Assembly (NCBI GenBank): GCA_012719255.1
Contig: JAAYAS010000305.1
Coordinates: 1-5,258 of the forward strand
Length of the DNA stretch: 5,258 bases
Source of the DNA: Microbacteriaceae bacterium
Lineage (GTDB): Bacteria > Actinomycetota > Actinomycetes > Actinomycetales > Microbacteriaceae
Direction: 5' to 3'
This document shows, one piece after another, positions 1 through 5,258 of the stretch (within the stretch, counting starts at the first letter, position 1; every line of letters starts with the position of its first letter). The translations under genes were made by a program, and so were the position numbers. Under the pieces are notes generated by a model. It saw only the letters and a list, made by a program, of their open reading frames with translations, had not been told where the DNA came from and did no database searches.

Positions 1-767
1 GCCGGGGAGCCGCCGCCGAGGCCGCGCCGGCGTCGCCCGCCCCCGAGCGGTTCGCGGCCGAGCCGCTGCGGGCCGGGCTCGTCGAGCTGCGCGCGGGCGC
101 GAGCCGGGTGCGCGTCGCGCCCGACGCCGGCATCGCCGAGTGGTCGGTCGACGAGGCGCCCGTGCTGCGCGGGCCCTACCCGTCGGCGGCGCCCTTCGCC
201 TCGCTCGCCGCGCGCCGCACCGGCCTGTGGTGCACGCGGCTCGCCGACCGCGACCACCCCGACCAGGGCGTCGAGTGGGCCGACGACCGCGACGCGCTCG
301 AGTACGCGGATGCGGCCACCGGCGCCGGGATCGCGCCCGGCGGCTGGACGCTCGCGCCCGGCGACGACGACGGCCTCGTCGTGCGCGCGGACGCCGGCGA
401 GGGCCCGCGCGACGGCGCCGCGCCGGCCGCGCCCGTCGAGACCGCCATCCACTTCGTGCCCGACGCCGGCACCGCCGCCGAGATCGTCGTCGAGGTGCTC
501 GGCCGCCGCTGGCGGCTCGACCCCGGCGGCGCCTGGCGCGGCGCGGTCGACGCGGCCGCCGTCGTGCTCCGCGACGGCCGCGCGCTCGTCGCCGAGCCCG
601 TCGGCGAGCGCGCCGAGCTGTTCGTGCGCTCGACCGCCGCGGGCCCGCTCGTCACCGCTCTCGGCCGCGGGCCGCTCGAGCTGCGGCTGCGGGTCGTCGC
701 CTCGCGCGCGCTCGCCGAGCGGGCGCTCGCCGGCCGGCGCGCCCGCGCGGGGGAGGGGGAGCGGTGA
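1..767 (+). CDS. C-terminal part of an unrecognised beta-rich protein (5' end outside window)
   Basis: The reading frame is open from the first complete codon (base 3) to TGA at 765-767, giving about 254 residues. A GTG at 108 could begin a 219-residue protein, but it has no ribosome binding site and the same frame upstream is free of stops with good coding character, so the true start is probably left of the window. The first ~16 visible residues are Ala/Pro/Glu-rich (AAAEAAPASPAP), which looks like a linker after an unseen domain. The rest alternates short hydrophobic strands with Gly/Asp/Pro turns (for example AIHFVP, AEIVVEVLG, ELFVRS, PLELRLRVVAS), suggesting a beta-sandwich or barrel. 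A central Trp/Cys/Asp-rich stretch (GLWCTRLADRDHPDQGVEWAD) is the most distinctive part. No membrane helix is seen. I recognise no family and assign no function. Its stop overlaps the start of the glycosyltransferase-like gene, so the two are probably translated together and may act in the same pathway. Confidence 0.7.
   Translation, partial: RGAAAEAAPASPAPERFAAEPLRAGLVELRAGASRVRVAPDAGIAEWSVDEAPVLRGPYPSAAPFASLAARRTGLWCTRLADRDHPDQGVEWADDRDALEYADAATGAGIAPGGWTLAPGDDDGLVVRADAGEGPRDGAAPAAPVETAIHFVPDAGTAAEIVVEVLGRRWRLDPGGAWRGAVDAAAVVLRDGRALVAEPVGERAELFVRSTAAGPLVTALGRGPLELRLRVVASRALAERALAGRRARAGEGER
751..760 (+). promoter_or_regulatory. Strong Shine-Dalgarno for the glycosyltransferase-like gene
   Basis: A purine run containing GGAGG (752-756) ends the coding sequence of the upstream gene. 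It lies 7 bases before the GTG at 764. It decides the start of the next gene: the same frame is open upstream to base 140, but that part is an Arg/Ala-rich shadow of the first gene. The GTGA overlap (start 764-766, stop 765-767) fits translational coupling. Confidence 0.75.
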
Positions 768-2038
768 CCCGGCGCATCCGATTCGTCGCCCCGAGCGCGT
801 GGTCGATCGGCGAGCTCGCGAACGCGGTCGAGCTCGCCCAGCGGCTGCCCGAGGGCGTCGCGGCCGATTTCCTCGTCTCGTCGAAGCACCTCGACTACGC
901 GCGCGCCGCCGGCGTCGACGCCCGAGTGCTGCCGCGCGGCCGCGCCGCCGCCGCGGCGGTGCGCGAGGCCGTCGCCGAGCCCGGCCTCGACGGCGTCGTG
1001 CTCGCCGACCACCACCTGCTCGGCCTCGAGCGCACCGGCCTCGCGCTCGACGACCTCCGCGGCGGCGCGCCGCTCGTCGCCCTCGACTCGCTCGCCTTCG
1101 GCGCCGGGCCGACGACACTCGAGCTCGCGGTGAGCCGCGGCAGCGACGACCCGATGCTGCGCCGGTTCTTCCCGCCCGTCGTCCAACTCGCCGCCGTGCC
1201 CGACGACGTGCCGCTGCTGCGCCCGGTGCCGGTCGCCGGCGGCGGCCGGGACGCGGGCGCCGGTCGCGCCGCCGCGCCCTTCGACCTCTACGGGCCCGAG
1301 GGCCCGCTGCGCGGCCGCGCCGTCGACCGCGAGGCGGTGCGCGCCCGCCTCGGCGTCGAGCCGGGCCGCGCCCTCGTCGTCATCGCGATGTCGAACTGGG
1401 CGAGCACCGCGATGACCCGCCCCGGGCTCGGCGGCCCGAACCCCGAGCGCGACGACTACCTGCGGCTGCGCTTCGAGTGGTGGCACGAGCTGCTGCGGCG
1501 GCTCGACCGGCCGGTCGCGCTCGTCGGCGTGAGCGCCGAGGCGTTCGAGGCCGAGCACGACGGCGCCCGCGCCGATGTGCGGACGATCGCCACCGGCTTC
1601 CTGCCGCTCGACCGCTTCACCGAGCTGCTCGCCGCCGCCGACCTCTACCTCACCGACAACCTCACTTCCGGCGCGATGGCCCGCGCCGCCCTCCTCGGCG
1701 CGCCCGTCGTCGCGCTCACCCGCGAGGGCCCCGCCGAGACCGACGACGCGTTCGCCCGCGACTGGCGCGCGCGGATGCGGGAGCGCTTCCCGCGCGCCGG
1801 CTTCGACTACCTCGTCAACCCCTTCGGCTGGATCGACGAGCTGCGCCCGCTCCTCGCCGACAACCCCTACCTCGCCGCCGTGCCCCGCATCCACGTCGAC
1901 GACCTCGACGCGCAGCTGCGCGCCTGCCGCACCGCCCTCGACGACCCCGCCCGGCCCGCCCGCGACGCGCTCGACGCGCAGCGCGCGGCGCTCCCCGCCG
2001 GCCCGCCGACGCTGCTCGCCGCCCTCGGCACCGGCTGA
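764..2038 (+). CDS. GT-B-fold glycosyltransferase-like protein
   Basis: A 424-residue soluble protein. The GTG start is chosen because of the GGAGG seven bases upstream and because protein-like sequence begins exactly there. The N-terminus (RRIRFVAPSAWSIGELANAV, residues 3-22) is a beta strand, then a loop and a helix, as in the first Rossmann domain of GT-B enzymes. It continues with a strand-rich half (GVVLADHHLL, then PLVALDSLAFG). After a variable Gly/Ala/Pro/Arg linker around residues 145-205, a second half begins with LVVIAMSNW. It carries a donor-domain-like block at residues 277-318: TGFLPLDRF, a helix ending AAADLYLTDN, then TSGAMARAALLGAPVVAL. This matches the layout of the nucleotide-sugar site of MurG/UGT-type enzymes, but the usual His-Gly-Gly signature is replaced by D298-N299-L-T-S-G. 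Transfer of a sugar to a small molecule or lipid is an inference; donor and acceptor are unknown, and a GT-B-fold protein with another role is possible. It is coupled to the gene before it and lies 66 bases before the GcvT-like gene. Confidence 0.75.
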   Translation: MTRRIRFVAPSAWSIGELANAVELAQRLPEGVAADFLVSSKHLDYARAAGVDARVLPRGRAAAAAVREAVAEPGLDGVVLADHHLLGLERTGLALDDLRGGAPLVALDSLAFGAGPTTLELAVSRGSDDPMLRRFFPPVVQLAAVPDDVPLLRPVPVAGGGRDAGAGRAAAPFDLYGPEGPLRGRAVDREAVRARLGVEPGRALVVIAMSNWASTAMTRPGLGGPNPERDDYLRLRFEWWHELLRRLDRPVALVGVSAEAFEAEHDGARADVRTIATGFLPLDRFTELLAAADLYLTDNLTSGAMARAALLGAPVVALTREGPAETDDAFARDWRARMRERFPRAGFDYLVNPFGWIDELRPLLADNPYLAAVPRIHVDDLDAQLRACRTALDDPARPARDALDAQRAALPAGPPTLLAALGTG

Positions 2039-2104
2039 GGCGCGCGCCCGCGACCCCGACCCTCCATCCCCACACCGCCAACGACCCCGAGAAACGGAAC
2101 CACC
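2039..2104 (+). promoter_or_regulatory. 66-base intergenic gap: C-rich tract and weak ribosome binding site
   Basis: This is the only gap between genes in the window. Bases 2051-2088 are C-rich and G-poor on the + strand (24 C, 4 G, 2 T of 38), unlike the surrounding coding DNA. A purine stretch, GAGAAACGGA (2089-2098), ends six bases before the ATG at 2105 and is the best candidate ribosome binding site, though it lacks GGAGG. I see no clear -35/-10 pair and no hairpin followed by a T-run, so the gap may simply be an internal operon spacer. A separate promoter cannot be ruled out. Confidence 0.35.
2051..2090 (+). repeat. Pair of 9-base direct repeats CGACCCCGA in the intergenic gap
   Basis: CGACCCCGA occurs at 2051-2059 and again at 2082-2090. 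The copies are offset by 31 bases, close to three helical turns, which would put them on the same DNA face. The second copy abuts the proposed ribosome binding site. Related CGACCCCG strings also occur within the genes (for example near 1942), so this may be composition rather than an operator. Confidence 0.25.
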
Positions 2105-3082
2105 ATGCTCGACCTCAGCACCAGCTACGACGCCCTCCGCACCACCGCCGGCACCTACCGCCGGGGCGCCGCGATCGCCCGCATCGAGGGCGTCGACCGC
2201 GCGCGCCTCGCCACCCGCCTGCTCGCCAAGTCGATCGAGTTCGCCCCGGTCGACAGCTGCGTCGACTCGCTGCTGCTCGACGACGAGGGCGCCCCGCTCG
2301 GCCTCGCCCTCGCGCTGCTGCGCGACGACGTCATCGTGCTCGTCGTCGACGCCGACGAGGCCTGGTTCGCGCTCGCCGAGCGCGTCGCCGCCGACTTCGA
2401 CGCCGAGGTCGTGCGCGACGAGCGCATCGCCGTCGCCGTCGAGGGCCCCCGCGCCTGGCAGGTCGTCGAGCCGCTCGTCACCGACCGCGGCATCGCCGAC
2501 GTGCTGCTCGGCGAGGTGCTCGACGCCGAGCTCGACGGCGCGGCCGTGCTCCTCGCCCGCACCGGCACCACCGCCGAGTTCGGCTACCTCGTCGTCGGCG
2601 CCGAGCCGATCGCCGCGGCGCTCGCGGCGGCCGCCGCCGACGTCGACGGCGGCGAGATCGACCCGGCCGTGCTCGACCGCGTGCGCGTCGAGACGAACTA
2701 CCCGGTGCTGCCCGCCCAGCTCGACGGCGCGAACCTGCTCGAGGCCGGCCTCGGCTGGTTCGCGACCCTCGGCCGCGAGGACGAGTTCGTCGGCGCCGCC
2801 GTCGCCGAGACCCCCGCCCCCGAGCGCCGCACCGTCGCCGCCGAGCTCGACGGCGACTGCCCGGCCGTCGGCGCCGAGGTGCGCGACGGCGACCGCGTGA
2901 TCGGCCGCGTGCTCGTCGCCACCGAGCGCGCCGGCCGCGACGCCGGCCTCGCGCTGCTGCTGCTCGACGACCCCTACGGCGTGCCCGGCCTCGAGCTCGA
3001 CGTCGACGGCGTCGCCGCCCGCACCCTCGCCCGCCCCACCGTGTCGCCCGCCTCGTGGGACGCGCAGATCGGCGTGAACTGA
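2105..3082 (+). CDS. GcvT/YgfZ-type folate-binding aminomethyltransferase-like protein, diverged
   Basis: A 325-residue soluble protein starting at ATG. The N-terminus (YDALRTTAG, residues 8-16) resembles the Y-x-ALR-x-x-AG opening of many GcvT-family proteins, followed by an IARIEGVDRARL strand and helix. Residues 56-82 (LLLDDEGAPLGL, then VIVLVVD) match the family's 'LLN-x-x-G-x-x-DDL' and 'LLVVN' strands. ETNYPVLPAQ (196-205) with LEAGLGWFA (212-220) matches the typical GcvT segment 'PLEAGLGW'. Residues ~235-325 look like the C-terminal barrel (DGDRVIGRVLVATERAGRDA, then LELDVDG). Known members move a one-carbon unit to tetrahydrofolate (glycine cleavage T-protein, DmdA, dimethylglycine and sarcosine enzymes) or assist Fe-S assembly (YgfZ). 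Here the conserved Asp pair, including the catalytic Asp of T-proteins, aligns with G66-L67, and the YgfZ KGCYxGQ signature was not seen. So a standard glycine cleavage role is unlikely, and no gcvH or gcvP is next to it. Its stop shares one base with the ketosynthase start, suggesting a role in the same pathway. The exact reaction is unknown. Confidence 0.75.
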   Translation: MLDLSTSYDALRTTAGTYRRGAAIARIEGVDRARLATRLLAKSIEFAPVDSCVDSLLLDDEGAPLGLALALLRDDVIVLVVDADEAWFALAERVAADFDAEVVRDERIAVAVEGPRAWQVVEPLVTDRGIADVLLGEVLDAELDGAAVLLARTGTTAEFGYLVVGAEPIAAALAAAAADVDGGEIDPAVLDRVRVETNYPVLPAQLDGANLLEAGLGWFATLGREDEFVGAAVAETPAPERRTVAAELDGDCPAVGAEVRDGDRVIGRVLVATERAGRDAGLALLLLDDPYGVPGLELDVDGVAARTLARPTVSPASWDAQIGVN

Positions 3083-5258
3083 TGCGCGTCGCGATCACCG
3101 GCTACGGCCTCACCACCGCCGCCGGCGCCACCGCCGACGAGTGCTGGGAGGCGTTCTGCGCGGCCCGCACCGGCATCGGCGAGAACACCATCGTGCCCCG
3201 CGAGGGCGTGATGAGCGACCGCGCCGGCCAGGTGCGCACCCTCGACGAGCCCGCCGAGCCCCGCCGCGACCGCGCCATCCGCCTCGGCGAACGCGCCCTC
3301 GCGGAGGCGCTCGAGCGCGCCGGCCTCGCCGACGGCGGCGACTGCCCGCCCGAGCGGCGCGGCTTCAGCCTCGGCACCTCGCTCGGCGGCGCCCGCGCCG
3401 GCGAGAAGTTCCACCGCGACTGGCTCCAGCAGGGCTACGACGCGACGAACCGCTTCGACCTCGTCGAGTACCCGCTGCACGCCACCGCCGACGCCCTCGC
3501 CGGCCGCTTCGGGCTGCACGGCCCCCGCACCGTGCACTCGAACGCGTGCGCGGCCGGCGCCGTCGCCGTCGCGAACGGCTACGAGTACCTCGCCGACGGG
3601 CTCGCCGACGTCGTCGTCGCCGGCGGCGTCGACCCGCTCGCCTGGCTCTCGTTCGGCGGCTTCTCGTCGCTCGGCGTGCTCTCGCTGATGAACTGCGCGC
3701 CCTACACCCGCAGCGAGGGCATCACCCTCGGCGAGGGCGCCGGCTTCGTCGTGCTCGAGCCCCTCGAGCGGGCCCTCGAGCGCGGCGCGGTCGTGCACGC
3801 CGAGCTGCTCGGCTACGGCCTCACCGCAGACGCCTACCACCCCACCGCCCCCGACCCGCGCGGCCGCGGCGCCCTCAAGGCGATGGACCTCGCGCTCGGC
3901 ATGGCCGGCATCGACCGCAGCCGCATCGACTACGTCAACGGCCACGGCACCGGCACCCCCGCGAACGACACCGGCGAGATGAAGACGGTGCGCGTGCTCG
4001 GCGACGGCCGCGTGCCGATGAGCTCGACGAAGTCGATGACCGGCCACACGCTCGGCGCCGCCGGCGCCGTCGAGGCGGTCGTGTCGGTGATGACGCTCGA
4101 GCACCAGCGGCTCCACCCGACCTTCGTGCCCGCCGACGACGAGGCCCGCACGGCGCTCGCCGCGGTGCAGGAGGCCGGCGAGGTCGACATCGTCGCCGAC
4201 GAGGCGCGCGACGCCGAGGTGGCGACGGTGCTGTCGAACTCGTTCGCGTTCGGCGGCAACAACGCCTCGCTCGTGTTCGGCGCCCACCGCGCCGGCGAGC
4301 GGCCCGCATCCGAGCCGGTCGCGGCGCCGCTGCCGGCCGAGGCGGTCGAGGTCGTCGGCATCGCGGCGCTCGCGGGCGCCGCGGCCGACGCCGACGAGCT
4401 GCGCGCCGCGTTCGCGCAGGGCGAGCCGCTCGTGCGCGACGAGCTCGAGTTCGCGCCCGGCCGCATCCACCCGATCGGCCGCGCCGACGACAAGGCGCTC
4501 AGCCGCGGCCTCAACCCGCGGGCGCTGCGCCGCCTCGACCGGCTCAGCACGCTCGCGGTGCAGGCCGTGCACCAGGCGATCGCCGAGGTCGGCATCTCGA
4601 AGACCGAGCTCGCCGACACCGGGCTCGTGTTCGCGACGTCGACGGGGCCGCTGTCGACGGTCGAGGAGTTCCAGCGCGGGCTCATCGTCGACGGCGAGGG
4701 CGACAGCAAGCTGTTCCCGAACACCGTGATGAATGCCGCCGGCGGCCACATCGCGATGACCTTCGGGATGCGCGGGCCGACGGCGACGATCTGCGCCGGC
4801 GCGACGAGCGGCGTGTCGGCGCTGCACCTCGGCCGGCAGCTCGTGCGCAACGGCGCCTGCCGCCGGGTGATCGTCGTCGCCGCCGACGAGGCGAACGCGG
4901 CGCTGCTCGCCGGCTACGGCGGGTTCCCGGGCTACCTCGCGACCGGCCCGGTCGCGCCGAACCGCGGCAGCGGCGTGGCGTTCTCGGAGGCGGCCGTCGC
5001 GGTCGTGCTCGAGGCGCGCGACGAGGATGCGGCGGCGCCGGCCGACGAGGACGGCGCGGCCGCACGGCTGGTGCGCGTCGCCGGCATGGGCCTCACCGGC
5101 GACGGCCCGGGCGCCGGTCGCATGGGCCGCACCGCGACCGCGTGGCGGCGCTCGTTCGAGCAGGCGCTCGAGCGCGCCGGCATCGGCGCGGAGCGGATCG
5201 ACGCGGTCGTCACCGCCGCCTGCGGCCACGAGCCGATCGACCGCCTCGAGCGGGCCGC
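3082..5258 (+). CDS. Fused ketosynthase / chain length factor-like protein (KS-CLF), 3' end outside window
   Basis: The frame is open from ATG 3082 to the window edge (725 complete codons, no stop). The start is fixed by the family's typical first strand (RVAITGYGLTTAAG); no clear Shine-Dalgarno is present, and the TGATG junction with the GcvT-like gene suggests coupling. Domain 1 (about 1-401, the length of a FabF/KS-alpha) has C156 in SNACAAG, H288 in NGHGTGTPAND, K317 and H322 in KSMTGHTLGAAG, and NSFAFGGNN at 386-394: a complete decarboxylative condensing enzyme. A short Ala/Pro linker follows (about 402-420). Domain 2 starts at VEVVGIAALAG (422) and carries RGLNPRALRRLDRLSTLA, FGMRGP and a KS-like core. 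A574 replaces the Cys and A712 replaces the first His, as in chain length factors (KS-beta), which pair with KS-alpha and shape the chain-length pocket. Its last ~90-100 residues are not in view. No ATG, GTG or TTG lies in frame near 4321-4360, so the fusion looks real. Likely role: chain elongation on an acyl carrier protein in a type II-like polyketide or unusual fatty-acid pathway. PfaC of PUFA synthases also has fused KS-CLF, but this first domain is FabF-like and begins the protein. Confidence 0.88.
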   Translation, partial: MRVAITGYGLTTAAGATADECWEAFCAARTGIGENTIVPREGVMSDRAGQVRTLDEPAEPRRDRAIRLGERALAEALERAGLADGGDCPPERRGFSLGTSLGGARAGEKFHRDWLQQGYDATNRFDLVEYPLHATADALAGRFGLHGPRTVHSNACAAGAVAVANGYEYLADGLADVVVAGGVDPLAWLSFGGFSSLGVLSLMNCAPYTRSEGITLGEGAGFVVLEPLERALERGAVVHAELLGYGLTADAYHPTAPDPRGRGALKAMDLALGMAGIDRSRIDYVNGHGTGTPANDTGEMKTVRVLGDGRVPMSSTKSMTGHTLGAAGAVEAVVSVMTLEHQRLHPTFVPADDEARTALAAVQEAGEVDIVADEARDAEVATVLSNSFAFGGNNASLVFGAHRAGERPASEPVAAPLPAEAVEVVGIAALAGAAADADELRAAFAQGEPLVRDELEFAPGRIHPIGRADDKALSRGLNPRALRRLDRLSTLAVQAVHQAIAEVGISKTELADTGLVFATSTGPLSTVEEFQRGLIVDGEGDSKLFPNTVMNAAGGHIAMTFGMRGPTATICAGATSGVSALHLGRQLVRNGACRRVIVVAADEANAALLAGYGGFPGYLATGPVAPNRGSGVAFSEAAVAVVLEARDEDAAAPADEDGAAARLVRVAGMGLTGDGPGAGRMGRTATAWRRSFEQALERAGIGAERIDAVVTAACGHEPIDRLERA

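Noticed and set aside
108..110. GTG at 108 as the true start of the first gene
   Set aside because: There is no ribosome binding site and the frame is open with coding character to the left edge, so the gene more likely starts outside the window.
140..763. Upstream extension of the GT-B gene to an ATG at 140
   Set aside because: The extension is Arg/Ala-rich shadow sequence overlapping the first gene. The GGAGG and GTG at 764 mark the real start.
176..1894. 572-residue antisense ORF
   Set aside because: It is low-complexity and spans the junction of two + strand genes that have protein-like sequence, a ribosome binding site and a coupled start/stop.
1575..2900. + strand ORF of 441 residues in another frame
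   Set aside because: It is almost all Ser/Pro/Ala/Thr/Arg, the typical shadow of a GC-rich gene read out of frame, and it crosses the end of the GT-B gene and most of the GcvT-like gene.
2105..3082. Housekeeping glycine cleavage T-protein
   Set aside because: The catalytic Asp position is changed, the protein is shorter than usual T-proteins, and no other glycine cleavage gene is adjacent; its neighbour is a ketosynthase.
4792..4794. C571 as the active-site Cys of the second KS domain
   Set aside because: Ungapped alignment anchored on FGMRGP and the following Gly places it three residues too early; the nucleophile position is A574.
2974..5229. 751-residue antisense ORF opposite the ketosynthase gene
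   Set aside because: Its translation is Ala/Gly/Arg/Glu/His low-complexity with no recognisable domain, while the + strand of the same stretch encodes clear KS motifs. Long antisense frames are expected at this GC content.
1..5258. tRNA/rRNA genes, CRISPR array, transposon ends or integrase genes
   Set aside because: No repeat-spacer pattern, tRNA-like folding sequence, transposase motifs or terminal inverted repeats were seen on reading the window.

Overview
The DNA is very GC-rich (well above 70%), almost wholly coding on the + strand, and its third codon positions are nearly all G or C. The few A/T-ending codons often sit in GGATGC/GCATCC words. This points to a high-GC actinobacterium. 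A Microbacteriaceae-like source is my guess from this style of sequence and is not proven.

Layout, left to right, all on the + strand: (1) the 3' part of an unrecognised, beta-strand-rich protein that runs in from the left edge (1-767); (2) a GT-B-fold, glycosyltransferase-like protein (764-2038) whose GTG start overlaps the previous stop by 4 bases and has a strong ribosome binding site; (3) a 66-base gap, C-rich in its middle; (4) a diverged GcvT/YgfZ-type folate-binding, aminomethyltransferase-like protein (2105-3082); (5) a large ketosynthase protein that shares one base with the previous stop and runs off the right edge (3082-5258, at least 725 residues). No RNA gene, mobile element or CRISPR array was seen.

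The main point of interest is the last gene. It encodes two ketosynthase domains in one chain. The first has the full Cys-His-His triad (C156, H288, H322). In the second, ungapped alignment puts Ala at the Cys position (A574) and Ala at the first His position (A712). This is the active KS plus inactive partner (chain length factor, KS-beta) arrangement of type II polyketide synthases, but fused into one polypeptide.

Tight spacing suggests one transcription unit that combines carbon-chain elongation (KS-CLF), a possible one-carbon or folate-type step by a GcvT-like protein that lacks the usual catalytic Asp, and possible glycosylation of the product. This is best read as the middle of a polyketide or unusual fatty-acid gene cluster whose product I cannot name. 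Acyl carrier protein, ketoreductase and dehydratase genes, if present, lie outside the window.
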